Origin: Acidovorax sp. FJL06 | GTDB taxonomy: Bacteria > Pseudomonadota > Gammaproteobacteria > Burkholderiales > Burkholderiaceae_C | Direction of reading: 5' to 3' | Length of the DNA stretch: 64,000 nt | Assembly: GCF_003852545.1 (NCBI RefSeq) | Contig: NZ_QAJR01000009.1 | Span: 1 to 64,000 of the forward strand | In this document: positions 36,014 through 44,773 of the stretch, piece after piece | How positions within the stretch are numbered: the first letter of the stretch is position 1 | How the letters are laid out: every line of letters begins with the position of its first letter | Translations under genes and position numbers: made by a program | Notes under the pieces: model-generated | Databases searched by the model: none | The model's input: only the letters and a program-made list of their open reading frames with translations | Told to the model about the DNA's origin: nothing

Positions 36014-37702
36014 ATGCCCCGCACCACCCAACAACTGCACCCCCACCGCGAACCTGTTGCCACCCGCCCGGCCGCCACCGTGCTGCTGCTGCGCGATGCG
36101 CCGGAGGGCGGAGGGCTCGAAGTCCTCATGACCCGGCGCTCCGACCAGGCCAGTTTTGCGCCCGGGGCCTATGTGTTCCCCGGGGGCGGCATCGATGCGC
36201 TGGATGCCGCCCCTGCGACACACTCCGCCGCCGACCGCCGCCCCGCGCAGAGCGATCTGCACCTCACCCAGGCCGTCGCCGCCATCCGCGAAAGCTTTGA
36301 AGAGCTGGGCATCCTGCTGGCGCGCCATGCCGATGGCCCGCGCAAAGGCTTGATGGCCGATGAAGCGGACATCGCGGCCATCGACCGCCACCAGCCCTTC
36401 GTGGCGCAGTGCCAGGCGCGTGGCCTGCGGCTGGCGGCCGACAGCGTGTTCCTGCTGGCCCACTGGACGGCCGACCGCGACCTGGCGCGCCGCTTTGAGG
36501 TGCCCTTTTTGGTGGCCCGCATGCCCGCGGGCCAGGAGCCCGTGGCCGACGAGGCCGAGCAGTTCGAGCCCGTGTGGGTGCGCCCGGCCGATGCACTGGC
36601 GCGGCATGCGGCGGGCCAGTTCTTCATGATCTTCCCCACTATCCGCACGCTGCAGCGGTTGGCCCACTTTGCGAGCAGCCAGGCCGTGCTGGACGCCGTG
36701 GCGCACGAGCAACCGCTGTGGGTGAGCTGCCCGCGTGCGGGCCTGCTGGCGGGCAAGGAGGCCCGCTACATGGAGGACGAAATGCCCTTTGGCGAGCTGG
36801 CCCTGGTGTGCCCCGACGGGCAGATCGTGCACCCGCTGGACTGGCAGACCGAGCGCCCCGTGCCGCTGCGGCGCAACGTGCAGCGCCTCACAGCCCCCAA
36901 CCCCGGCGTGATGACCGGCCCTGGCACCAACAGCTACCTGGTGGGCGACCCGGCCACGGGCTATATCGCCATCGACCCCGGCCCGGCCGATGCCGAGCAC
37001 CTGGACAAGCTCTGGCGCGCCGCAGGTGGCGACATCCGCATGATCGTGTGCACCCATTCGCATGCCGACCACGCACCCGGCGCCGCTCCGCTGCAGGCAC
37101 TGTGTGTGCAGGCAGGCCGGGCCAAGCCCCCCATCCTGGGCCTGCCCTCGGCCCCCACGGCGCGCGCGGCCAGCTTGTTTCAGCCCGACCGGTCGCTACA
37201 AAATAATGAGCTGCTTGGGCTGGAGGGACAAGCGCCAGACGGCAAAATCACCCACACCCTGCAGGTCATCCACACCCCCGGCCATGCCGCCAACCACCTG
37301 TGCCTGCTGCTGGTGGAAGACGCCCTGCTGTTCAGCGGCGACCACATCCTGAACGGCAGCACCACGGTGGTGGACCCACCGGACGGCAACATGGCGGACT
37401 ACCTCGACTCGCTGGACCGGCTTGACGCCGTGTGCGCCGCGCAGGGCGTGGAGTTCATCCTGCCCGCGCATGGCTACGTGCTCGGCGGCCCGATCCTGGG
37501 GGGCCGCAGCGCCATCGCCAAACTCAAGGCCCACCGCCTGGCGCGCGAGGCCAAGGTGCTGGCCGCCATGCAGGCATTGCCGCAAGGCAGCATGGAAGAC
37601 TGGGTGCGGCACGCATATGACGACGTGCCCGAGCGCATGTGGCCCGTGGCACAGCGGTCGCTGCTGGCCCATGTGGAGCGAATAAGAATGCTCTCCCCCT
37701 GA
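36014..37702 (+). CDS. NUDIX hydrolase - metallo-beta-lactamase fusion protein
   Basis: 562-aa cytoplasmic two-domain protein. Residues ~15-230 resemble a NUDIX domain (RPAATVLLLRDAPEGG, FVFPGGG-like YVFPGGGIDALD, and the helix AVAAIRESFEELGILLA). Residues ~290-560 are a metallo-beta-lactamase/glyoxalase-II-like domain (NPGVMTGPGTNSYLVG, zinc ligands CTHSHADHAPGA, HTPGHAANHLCLL, FSGDHILNG, LPAHGYVLGG), similar to LACTB2-type hydrolases. Residues about 394-412 (LQNNELLGLEGQAPDGKI) are encoded by a copy of the ~50-bp dispersed repeat lying between zinc-ligand motifs. Start: ATG 36014, or GTG 35987. The stop codon lies within a CCCCCTGAG repeat. Substrate unknown. Confidence 0.87.
   Translation: MPRTTQQLHPHREPVATRPAATVLLLRDAPEGGGLEVLMTRRSDQASFAPGAYVFPGGGIDALDAAPATHSAADRRPAQSDLHLTQAVAAIRESFEELGILLARHADGPRKGLMADEADIAAIDRHQPFVAQCQARGLRLAADSVFLLAHWTADRDLARRFEVPFLVARMPAGQEPVADEAEQFEPVWVRPADALARHAAGQFFMIFPTIRTLQRLAHFASSQAVLDAVAHEQPLWVSCPRAGLLAGKEARYMEDEMPFGELALVCPDGQIVHPLDWQTERPVPLRRNVQRLTAPNPGVMTGPGTNSYLVGDPATGYIAIDPGPADAEHLDKLWRAAGGDIRMIVCTHSHADHAPGAAPLQALCVQAGRAKPPILGLPSAPTARAASLFQPDRSLQNNELLGLEGQAPDGKITHTLQVIHTPGHAANHLCLLLVEDALLFSGDHILNGSTTVVDPPDGNMADYLDSLDRLDAVCAAQGVEFILPAHGYVLGGPILGGRSAIAKLKAHRLAREAKVLAAMQALPQGSMEDWVRHAYDDVPERMWPVAQRSLLAHVERIRMLSP
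37192..37250. repeat. ~50-bp palindromic element inside the NUDIX-lactamase gene
   Basis: GCTACAAAATAATGAGCTGC, TTGGGCTGGAGGGACAAGCG, then CCAGACGGCAAAATC. Near-identical to the murC copy over its first 19 nt and read in the same frame (LQNNEL). Confidence 0.75.
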
Positions 37703-37740
37703 GTCGCCTGCGGCGCCTTCCCCCATCCGGGGGACGACGC
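37692..37740. repeat. CCCCCTGAG repeat supplying the NUDIX-lactamase stop
   Basis: CTCCCCCTGAGTCGCC, GCGGCGCCTTCCCCC, then GGGGGACGACGCCC. The TGA in CCCCTGAG is the stop codon of the upstream gene. Third member of the family in this window, same orientation relative to the gene. Confidence 0.75.
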
Positions 37741-37868
37741 CCTCGCTGCGGGGCGGCCCGTGCTTGGCGTCCCTGGCGCAGAGTGCGCCCGTTGCACGCG
37801 CCGCGAACAACAAGAAGCTCGCCAACACAATCCATCGAAGACGCCTAAAAGAACACCGCCCTCAACCC

Positions 37869-38657
37869 ATGAATGACAAGAACCCCGACCCCACCCACAT
37901 CCGCCTGGCCAAACGGGTGGCCGAACAACTGAACTGCTCGCGCAGCACGGCCGAGCAATTCATCGAAGGCGGCTTTGTGAGCGTGGACGGCCGCGTGGAA
38001 GAAGCCCCCGGCGCCCGCGTGCGCCCCGACCAGGCCGTGGCGGTGGCGCCCGATGCCAGCCTGCTGGAGCTGACCCCCGTCACCCTGCTGCTGCACAAGC
38101 CCGCCGGTTTTGAGGCGGGCCTGGGCCAACCCACCCAGGGCGGCGGCGCCCACGGCAGCCGCAGCCAGGGTGTGGCAGCAGCCACCACCTTGCTCAGCGC
38201 CACCTCCCACCTGCCCGAAGACGCCTCGGGCATCCGCGTGCTGCAGCGCCACTTCAAGCAGCTCGAATGCTTCACGCCCCTGCCCACCGAGGCCAGCGGC
38301 CTCGTGGTCTACACGCAAGACAAGCGCATCGCGCGCAAGCTGGCCGAGGACATCGAGGTGCTGGAGCAGGAATGCATCGTGGAGGTGAAGGGCGACATCG
38401 CACCCAACGGCCTGCAGCGCCTGTGCCACGGCCTCAGCTTCAATGGCCGGCCGCTGCCGCCCATCAAGGTGAGCTGGCAGAACGAAACCAAGCTACGCTT
38501 TGCACTCAAGGGCATCCGGCCCGGCCAGATCCCGGCCATGTGCGAGGCCGTGGGCCTCACGGTGGTGGGCATCAAGCGCATCCGCATCGGCCGCGTGCCG
38601 CTGGCCAAGGTGCCCGAGGGGCAGTGGCGCTACCTGCAGCCGTGGGAGAAGTTTTGA
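37869..38657 (+). CDS. RsuA/RluF-like pseudouridine synthase homologue, probably inactive
   Basis: 262-aa cytoplasmic protein. An N-terminal S4 RNA-binding domain (HIRLAKRVAEQLNCSRSTAE, then FIEGGFVSVDGRVEE) is followed by a pseudouridine-synthase fold (TLLLHKPAGF, RIRIGRVPLAKVPEGQWRYL). The catalytic loop, normally GRLDxxTxGL, reads TPLPTEASGL, so the essential aspartate is replaced by proline. The RQIRRM motif near the C-terminus is also altered (PGQIPAM). It probably binds rRNA without isomerising uridine, or has acquired another role. The ATG at 37869 opens the S4 domain. It stands between repeats on both sides. Confidence 0.82.
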   Translation: MNDKNPDPTHIRLAKRVAEQLNCSRSTAEQFIEGGFVSVDGRVEEAPGARVRPDQAVAVAPDASLLELTPVTLLLHKPAGFEAGLGQPTQGGGAHGSRSQGVAAATTLLSATSHLPEDASGIRVLQRHFKQLECFTPLPTEASGLVVYTQDKRIARKLAEDIEVLEQECIVEVKGDIAPNGLQRLCHGLSFNGRPLPPIKVSWQNETKLRFALKGIRPGQIPAMCEAVGLTVVGIKRIRIGRVPLAKVPEGQWRYLQPWEKF

Positions 38658-38710
38658 GACCCGCCACGGTCATTTCGCCCCCCGCCCCGGGCGCAGATAT
38701 GCTCCTGAAA

Positions 38711-38757
38711 ACATAGCTATCAACGCTTGATGGCAAAGCGCATCAGGACTTTTTGCG
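38711..38757. repeat. ~50-bp palindromic element, intergenic
   Basis: ATAGCTATCAACGCTTGATG, GCAAAGCGC, then AGGACTTTTTGCG: a divergent copy in the 156-bp gap before the DUF898 gene. The rest of the gap holds only that gene's ribosome site (GGAG). Confidence 0.55.
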
Positions 38758-38813
38758 TGACTTCCTTTTGAGCAAGGCCGCTGCTACACTGCGCAGCACT
38801 CAGGAGGGAGTTC

Positions 38814-40076
38814 ATGAACCAACAAAGATCCGGTGGCGCGGCGGGGCCGATGTCCACCTTCATGCCACAGGCCATCGATGCCCACCCCGTCGAATTCACC
38901 GGCAGCGGGGGCGAGTATTTCCGGGTGTGGATCGTCAACGTGCTGCTGTCCATCGTCACGCTGGGCATCTACACCCCCTGGGCCCGGCGCCGCACGGCCC
39001 AGTATTTCTACAGCCACACCCTGGTGGCGGGCAGCCCCCTCGAATTCACCGCGCAGCAGCGCAAGATGGTGATGGGCTTTGTGCTGCTGATGCTGCTCAC
39101 CATCGCCTACAACCTCGCGGCCAACACGGGGCAGGACACGGCCGTGGGCCTGTTCCTGCTGGGGGGCGCGCTGCTGGCGCCCTTCATCTGGGGCAGCGCC
39201 ATGCGGTTTCGCCTGGGGGCCACGCGCTGGCGCGGCCTGCGGCTGCAATTCACCGCGAGCTGGAAAGAGGTCTACATCGCCAGCTGGCCCGTGTTTGCAC
39301 TGGCGCTGGTGTGGTTCGGCGTGTTCTTTGGCATTCAGATGCTGTCGCCCGAGCTGGCCGATGCGCTGCAGGCCGCCGAGGACGAAGCCGCCAAGCCCAC
39401 CATGCCCTCCTTCACCCCGGCCATGGCCGGCTTGCCGCTGCTGGGCCTGGTGCTGTCGGTGCTGTGCTTCATCCGCCTCGAATACAACTTCAAGAGCCTC
39501 TTGGTGCTCAAGGCCCAGGTGGGGGCGGAGAAGGGCCGCTGGAAGCCGGTGTACATGGACTTCGTCAAGATCTGGCTGGCCACAGTGGCCGTGTTCATCC
39601 TGTGCGTGGTGGGCATCGCTGCCCTGGTCGGCGTGCTCGCGGGCAGCTCCATCGCGTTGATGGCCGGCCAGAGCAACCGCATGGGCCTGTGGATGATCGT
39701 GGCGATCATCGTGTCTTTGGTGGTGGGCCTCTTCATGCTGGTCCTGGCCTCGGCCCCGGCCCGGGCCTACCGCGAGGCGCGCATGTTCCAGCTCATGTGG
39801 AGCAACATCGGCGTGAGCCATGTGGCGCGCTTCAAGTGCCGCCTCCAAAGCGGCCGCTATGTGGGGCTGCGCATCAAGAACATGCTGCTCACCCTGCTCA
39901 CGCTGGGGCTGTACCGGCCGTTTGCGCGGGTCAGCGAATACCGCATGAAGGTCGAGTCCGTCACCTTGCACGTCAAGGGCGGCGTGGAGCAGGTGACCGG
40001 CGCCATGGTGCGCCAGCAGCAAGGCGGCCTGGGCGATGCGCTGGCCGACGCTGCAGGGCTGGACCTGATCGGGTGA
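38814..40076 (+). CDS. YjgN-family (DUF898) integral membrane protein
   Basis: 420-aa inner-membrane protein with about six to eight hydrophobic segments. Two copies of the YjgN signature occur: VNVLLSIVTLGIYTPWARRR near residue 42 and KNMLLTLLTLGLYRPFARVS near 362. Further motifs such as YFYSHTLVAGSPLEFTA support the family. Function is unknown. GGAG lies before the ATG. The next gene, an M48 peptidase, starts 2 nt after its stop, a pairing that suggests a shared role in envelope quality control (inference). Confidence 0.88.
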   Translation: MNQQRSGGAAGPMSTFMPQAIDAHPVEFTGSGGEYFRVWIVNVLLSIVTLGIYTPWARRRTAQYFYSHTLVAGSPLEFTAQQRKMVMGFVLLMLLTIAYNLAANTGQDTAVGLFLLGGALLAPFIWGSAMRFRLGATRWRGLRLQFTASWKEVYIASWPVFALALVWFGVFFGIQMLSPELADALQAAEDEAAKPTMPSFTPAMAGLPLLGLVLSVLCFIRLEYNFKSLLVLKAQVGAEKGRWKPVYMDFVKIWLATVAVFILCVVGIAALVGVLAGSSIALMAGQSNRMGLWMIVAIIVSLVVGLFMLVLASAPARAYREARMFQLMWSNIGVSHVARFKCRLQSGRYVGLRIKNMLLTLLTLGLYRPFARVSEYRMKVESVTLHVKGGVEQVTGAMVRQQQGGLGDALADAAGLDLIG

Positions 40077-40078
40077 GC

Positions 40079-41305
40079 ATGCCAACCCCTCCCAGCGCGG
40101 CCCTGGTCCCGGGCCGCTGGTTCGACGGCCAAAGCAGCAAGGCCCGGCCCGTCATGGTGAGCCTGCGGCCTATGCCGCAGGGCCCATCGCTGGTGCTGCA
40201 CCCGCTCTCGCAGCCCGGGGCAGAGTCCGTGGTCTTTGCATGGAAGGACGTGGGCTGGCCCGAGGCCTGGAACGAGCGCAAGCCCCCGCCCCGCGTGGTC
40301 GTGGATTTGCATGACCACGGCAGCGTCGAGATCGACGCCGTGGCCGACTGGCGCGCCGCACTGGCCGCGGCGGGCGAGCGCCCCGGCATCGCGCAGCGCA
40401 TGCAGACGCGCTGGCCCGTGCTGCTGGGCGTGACGGCCGCCGCCGCCATCGGCCTCACGCTGTTCTACCGCTATGGCACACCCTGGGCCGCCACGCAGCT
40501 CACGCGCTTCGTGCCCCTGGGCTGGGAAACGAGCGTGGCCGAGAACGTGCTCAAACAAATGGACGACGGCACCTTGAAGCCCAGCAAGCTGCCCCCGGCC
40601 CGGCAGGCGCAGCTCAAGGCCCGCTTCGACACCCTGGTCCAGCAGGCGCCCCCGGGCCTGCAGCGCTACCCCGGCTACCGCCCGCCGCTGTCGCTGGAGT
40701 TCCGCTCGGGCATGGGCGCCAACGCGTTTGCGCTGCCCGGCGGCAAGATCGTGATGACCGACGGCATCGTGAAGGCCGCCGCCGACAAGGGCCTGCCCGA
40801 TGACGCCCTGGTGGGCGTGCTGGCCCACGAGATCGGCCATGTGGTGCAGCGCCACACCACCCGCATGGTGGTGCAGCAGGGCGTGCTGAACATGGGGCTG
40901 GGACTGGCGCTGGGGGATGTGTCCGGCATCGTCTCCACCGGCGCATCGCTGATGACGGGCCTGGCCTACAGCCGCAGCCACGAACGCGAGGCCGACTGCT
41001 ACGCCATCGCCCTCATGCGCCACACCGCCCTGCCCACGGCGCCCATGGGCCAGTTGCTGCTGGCCATTGCGCGGGACGAAGACGAGGACAGCAGCGAGAA
41101 AAAGAAAAAGGCCGAGGGCCCAGATGCCGCCGGTACCCCCGGGCCCCAATCCGCAGCCAGCGCCCCCGATGCCGCACGCAAGCGAAAACCGGGCAAAGAG
41201 GTCGAATCCCACCCGGTCTGGTCGCTGCTCAGCAGCCACCCCGACACGGTGGAGCGCGCCACCGAACTGGAGCGGGGGCATGCCCCGCACTGCGCAAAAA
41301 GCTGA
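40079..41305 (+). CDS. M48-family membrane metalloprotease
   Basis: 408-aa zinc protease. The N-terminal ~120 residues are soluble, then a membrane segment (about 120-140, VLLGVTAAAAIGLTLFYRYG) precedes the peptidase domain. The zinc motif HEIGHVVQRH lies near 257 and the third ligand Glu in HEREADCYA near 302. A Lys/Glu/Ala-rich insertion (about 338-375) is low-complexity. The ATG at 40079 follows the DUF898 stop by 2 nt; a GTG overlapping that stop is an alternative start. It resembles HtpX/YcaL-type housekeeping proteases; no BepA-like TPR domain is seen. Confidence 0.88.
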   Translation: MPTPPSAALVPGRWFDGQSSKARPVMVSLRPMPQGPSLVLHPLSQPGAESVVFAWKDVGWPEAWNERKPPPRVVVDLHDHGSVEIDAVADWRAALAAAGERPGIAQRMQTRWPVLLGVTAAAAIGLTLFYRYGTPWAATQLTRFVPLGWETSVAENVLKQMDDGTLKPSKLPPARQAQLKARFDTLVQQAPPGLQRYPGYRPPLSLEFRSGMGANAFALPGGKIVMTDGIVKAAADKGLPDDALVGVLAHEIGHVVQRHTTRMVVQQGVLNMGLGLALGDVSGIVSTGASLMTGLAYSRSHEREADCYAIALMRHTALPTAPMGQLLLAIARDEDEDSSEKKKKAEGPDAAGTPGPQSAASAPDAARKRKPGKEVESHPVWSLLSSHPDTVERATELERGHAPHCAKS

Positions 41306-41322
41306 GACGCTGAAAAGCGGCG

Positions 41323-41346
41323 CCCGGGGCCCGCACCGGCCCCGGG
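41323..41346 (-). terminator. Possible terminator of rnpB
   Basis: CCCGGGGCC / GGCCCCGGG stem with a 6-nt loop; on the minus strand it is followed by GCGCCGCTTTTC. A weak T-tract, so moderate at best. Confidence 0.4.
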
Positions 41347-41388
41347 TGTGTCAGCGGGGAGGGAAAGAAGAAGGAATGAAAATAAAGT

Positions 41389-41740
41389 GTGAAGCACGCC
41401 GATAAGCCGGATTCTGTGCACTGCCGAAACCCTTGCGGGCTCCGGCAGCGTGACCGCCATTAATCTGGGCCGGGTGTCGCCACCACGGCTCGGTGCTACC
41501 TACCCGCCAGCTCTGCGGAACCACATCAACGCTGGCCTACTTGGTATTGCTGCGCGTAGAGATTGCCCGTTTCACCCCCGGTGGTTTGCCTTGCGGCACT
41601 CCCCCGGGACTCGTCTCTGTTGCTCTGATCCTCACCTCACGGTGGGCAGCCGTTAGCTGCTACGCTGTCCTGTGCAGTCCGGACGTTCCTCCAGTGCCTG
41701 GTTTCCCAGATTGCACCAGCGGCGGTCTGGCGTGCTTCAC
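41389..41740 (-). ncRNA. rnpB: RNase P RNA (bacterial type A)
   Basis: About 352 nt. The two ends form a perfect 12-bp P1 helix (GTGAAGCACGCC with GGCGTGCTTCAC). The conserved core GGAGGAACGTCCGGACT lies near the 5' end and AATCCGGCTTATCGG near the 3' end, as in the catalytic RNA that trims tRNA 5' leaders. Ends are set by the P1 helix and may differ by a few bases. It is transcribed against its neighbours (M48 gene and cysK, both plus). Confidence 0.95.
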
Positions 41741-41747
41741 GGGGTGG

Positions 41748-41753
41748 ATTATC
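41748..41753 (-). promoter_or_regulatory. Candidate -10 of rnpB
   Basis: GATAAT seven bases before the RNA's predicted 5' end; no clear -35. Confidence 0.45.
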
Positions 41754-41891
41754 GCCCAGTCTCCAGGCTCCGCGCGCTGCGGCCTTCTTCCTGCCGGGCA
41801 TATCCATATGGCCCAAGTCGCAGAACAACTGGTTCAGAATGCGCAGGCCCCCCTCTCTCTCATCCCTGACCTTCACCCTCCAGGAGACGCC

Positions 41892-42809
41892 ATGAAAGCT
41901 GACAACATTCTGCAGACCATCGGCAACACGCCGCACGTGCGCATCAACCGCCTGTTTGGCCCTGCGGCCCATGTGTGGGTGAAGTCCGAGCGCAGCAACC
42001 CCGGCGGCTCCATCAAGGACCGCATTGCGCTGGCCATGGTGGAAGACGCCGAGAAGTCGGGCGCGCTCCAGCCCGGTGGCACCATCATCGAGCCCACCAG
42101 CGGCAACACGGGCATTGGCCTGGCGCTGGTGGCGGCCGTCAAAGGCTACAAGCTGATCCTCGTGATGCCCGACAGCATGAGCATCGAGCGCCGCCGCCTG
42201 ATGCTGGCCTACGGCGCGCAGTTCGACCTGACGCCGCGCGAAAAGGGCATGAAGGGCGCGATCGCCCGCGCGCAGGAGCTGCAGGCCCAGACGCCGGGCT
42301 CGTGGATTCCGCAGCAGTTCGAGAACCCCGCCAACATCGACGTGCATGTGCGCACCACGGCGCAGGAGATCCTGGCGGACTTCCCTGAGGGCATTGATGT
42401 GCTGATCACCGGCGTGGGCACGGGCGGCCACATCACGGGCGTCGCCAAGGTGCTCAAGGCGAAGTTCCCCGCCCTGAAAGTGTTTGCGGTCGAGCCCTCG
42501 GCCTCGCCCGTGATCTCGGGCGGCCAGCCCTCGCCCCACCCCATCCAGGGCATTGGCGCGGGCTTCATCCCCAAGAACCTGGACACCAGCCTGCTCGACG
42601 GCGTGATCCAGGTCGATGCCGAACCCGCGCGCGAGTTTGCGCGCCGCGCCGCGCGTGAAGAAGGCCTGCTGGTGGGCATCTCGTCGGGCGCCACGCTGGC
42701 CGCCATTGCGCAGAAGCTGCCCGAGCTGCCGGCAGGCGCCAAGGTGCTGGGCTTCAACTACGACACGGGCGAGCGCTACCTGTCGGTGGAAGGCTTTTTG
42801 CCCGCCTGA
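41892..42809 (+). CDS. cysK: Cysteine synthase (O-acetylserine sulfhydrylase)
   Basis: 305-aa PLP enzyme making L-cysteine from O-acetylserine and sulfide. The start [20 protein letters not shown], the PLP-lysine motif [15 protein letters not shown] (Lys near 42), the substrate loop [13 protein letters not shown] and the phosphate-binding [11 protein letters not shown] are all intact. AGGAG is well placed before the ATG at 41892. Features fit CysK/CysM; CysK is favoured by the GNTGIG and GIGAGFIP phrases. Ended by a strong terminator at 42909. Convergent with nothing; it follows rnpB on the opposite strand. Confidence 0.95.
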   Translation: MKADNILQTIGNTPHVRINRLFGPAAHVWVKSERSNPGGSIKDRIALAMVEDAEKSGALQPGGTIIEPTSGNTGIGLALVAAVKGYKLILVMPDSMSIERRRLMLAYGAQFDLTPREKGMKGAIARAQELQAQTPGSWIPQQFENPANIDVHVRTTAQEILADFPEGIDVLITGVGTGGHITGVAKVLKAKFPALKVFAVEPSASPVISGGQPSPHPIQGIGAGFIPKNLDTSLLDGVIQVDAEPAREFARRAAREEGLLVGISSGATLAAIAQKLPELPAGAKVLGFNYDTGERYLSVEGFLPA

Positions 42810-42842
42810 AGCCGCAAAGCCGGCTAAAACGGCCTGCAGGGC

Positions 42843-42888
42843 AAATGCGATAAGCGCAACAAGCTACCAAAGAGATAGCAAAACATCG
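42843..42888. repeat. ~50-bp palindromic element after cysK, divergent copy
   Basis: AAATGCGATAAGCGCAACAA, GCTACCAAAGAGATAGCAAA: the AAGCGCAA and AAGCTA arms are recognisable in reverse orientation. It lies between the cysK stop and its terminator. Confidence 0.45.
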
Positions 42889-42908
42889 CACACCCTGCGT
42901 CGCAACCG

Positions 42909-42934
42909 GGCCCGCCACATGGCGGGCCTTTTTG
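42909..42934 (+). terminator. cysK Rho-independent terminator
   Basis: Perfect 8-bp stem GGCCCGCC / GGCGGGCC with loop ACAT, followed directly by TTTTTG. Confidence 0.88.
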
Positions 42935-43020
42935 CTGGACGGGCCGAAAGCGCACCACCCCGGTAAAATCACGGCCCCACGACTTTGCACGCCGCCCGAT
43001 AACCACGGGCCCGCAAGACC

Positions 43021-44739
43021 ATGATCCGACTCTCCGAAATCCGGCTGCCCTTCACCGTGGCCGAAGCCCCCGAGGCGCCCCTGCGCGCCGCTGCCGCCAA
43101 AATTCTGGGCCTGGCAGACGCCGACATTGCCCACCTGCACGTCTTCAAGCGCAGCTTTGACGCCCGCAAGGCCGACCTGCTGGCCGTCTACATCGTGGAT
43201 GTGACATTGGCCCAGCCCGAGCGCGAGGCCCCGCTGCTGGCCCAGTTTGCGGGCAACCCGCACATCCAGCCCACGCCCGACATGGCCTGGCACGCCGTGG
43301 GCCAGGCGCCTGCCGACCTGCCGCTGCGCCCTGTGGTGGTGGGCTTTGGCCCCTGCGGCATCTTTGCCGCGCTGGTGCTGGCGCAAATGGGTTTCAAGCC
43401 CATCGTGCTGGAGCGCGGCAAGACCGTGCGCGAGCGCACCAAGGACACCTGGGGCCTATGGCGCAAGCGCGAGCTGCATGCCGAGAGCAATGTGCAGTTT
43501 GGCGAAGGCGGCGCGGGCACCTTCAGCGACGGCAAGCTCTACAGCCAGATCAAGGACCCGCGCCATCTGGGCCGCAAGGTGATGAACGAGTTCGTCAAGG
43601 CCGGGGCGCCCGAAGAAATCCTGTACGTCGCCCACCCGCACATCGGCACCTTCAAGCTGGTGAAGGTGGTGGAGAACCTGCGCGAGCAGATCATTGCACT
43701 GGGCGGCGAGATCCGCTTCGAGCAGCGCGTGACGGACGTGATGATCGAAGGCCAGGGCGAGCAGCGCCACCTGCGCGGCCTGAAGGTGCTGAACCAGGCC
43801 ACGGGCAAGACCACCGCGCTGCGCGCCGACCATGTGGTGATGGCGCTGGGCCACAGCTCGCGCGACACCTTTGCCATGCTCTACGAGCGCGGCGTGGCCA
43901 TGGAGGCCAAGCCGTTCTCCATCGGTTTCCGCATCGAACACCCGCAGGGCGTGATCGACCGCGCCCGCTGGGGCCGCCACGCGGGCCACCCGCTGCTGGG
44001 CGCGGCCGACTACAAGCTGGTGCACCACGCCGCCAACGGCCGCGCGGTCTACAGCTTTTGCATGTGCCCCGGCGGCACGGTGGTGGCCGCCACCAGCGAG
44101 CCGCACCGCGTGGTGACCAACGGCATGAGCCAGTATTCGCGCAATGAGCGCAATGCCAACGCGGGCATGGTCGTGGGCATCGACCCACGCGACTACCCGC
44201 AGGACGCGCAGGCGTTTGAAACCCACCTGGGCCAGACCTATGGCGTCGAGGCCTTGCCCGCCGGGCAGTTCCACCCGCTGTCGGGCAGCGTGCTGCAGCG
44301 CCAGCTCGAATCCAATGCCTTTGTGCTGGGCGGGCGCGACTACAGCGCGCCGGGCCAGCTGGTGGGCGAGTTCATCGCGGGCAAGCCATCGACGCAGCTG
44401 GGCGATGTGGAGCCTTCGTACAAGCCCGGCGTGGCCTTGGGCGACCTGCACGCTGCCCTGCCCGGCTACGCCATCGAGGCGCTGCGCGAGGCGCTGCCCG
44501 CATTCGGCCGCAAGATCAAGGGCTTTGATATGCACGACGCGGTGCTGACGGGCGTGGAGACACGCACCTCGTCGCCGCTCAAGATCGGGCGCAATGACGA
44601 CCTGCAGAGCCTGAATACACCGGGCCTGTACCCCGCCGGGGAAGGGGCCAGCTACGCGGGCGGCATTCTGTCGGCGGGCGTGGATGGCATCAAGGTCGGC
44701 GAAGCCGTCGCCCGGAGCCTGCTGGGCGCAGCGGGCTGA
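43021..44739 (+). CDS. FAD-dependent oxidoreductase, COG2509 family
   Basis: 572-aa cytoplasmic flavoprotein. An N-terminal ~95-residue domain (MIRLSEIRLPFTVAEAPEAP, VFKRSFDARKADL) precedes the FAD-binding region PVVVGFGPCGIFAALVLAQM (near 105-124) and QFGEGGAGTFSDGKL. C-terminal motifs include GFRIEHPQGVIDRA and GLYPAGEGASYAGGILSAGVDG, the second FAD contact. The family is widespread and has no settled substrate. Single gene with its own upstream region after the cysK terminator; convergent with an M20 amidohydrolase gene 34 bp downstream. Confidence 0.88.
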   Translation: MIRLSEIRLPFTVAEAPEAPLRAAAAKILGLADADIAHLHVFKRSFDARKADLLAVYIVDVTLAQPEREAPLLAQFAGNPHIQPTPDMAWHAVGQAPADLPLRPVVVGFGPCGIFAALVLAQMGFKPIVLERGKTVRERTKDTWGLWRKRELHAESNVQFGEGGAGTFSDGKLYSQIKDPRHLGRKVMNEFVKAGAPEEILYVAHPHIGTFKLVKVVENLREQIIALGGEIRFEQRVTDVMIEGQGEQRHLRGLKVLNQATGKTTALRADHVVMALGHSSRDTFAMLYERGVAMEAKPFSIGFRIEHPQGVIDRARWGRHAGHPLLGAADYKLVHHAANGRAVYSFCMCPGGTVVAATSEPHRVVTNGMSQYSRNERNANAGMVVGIDPRDYPQDAQAFETHLGQTYGVEALPAGQFHPLSGSVLQRQLESNAFVLGGRDYSAPGQLVGEFIAGKPSTQLGDVEPSYKPGVALGDLHAALPGYAIEALREALPAFGRKIKGFDMHDAVLTGVETRTSSPLKIGRNDDLQSLNTPGLYPAGEGASYAGGILSAGVDGIKVGEAVARSLLGAAG

Positions 44740-44773
44740 CCTGCCTCCTGGCGGCGCAGGCCCGTGGCATCGC

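Noticed and set aside
37869-38657. Calling this gene a pseudogene.
   Set aside because: The frame is full length with normal codon use; only catalytic motifs are changed, so it is treated as an intact but probably non-catalytic protein.
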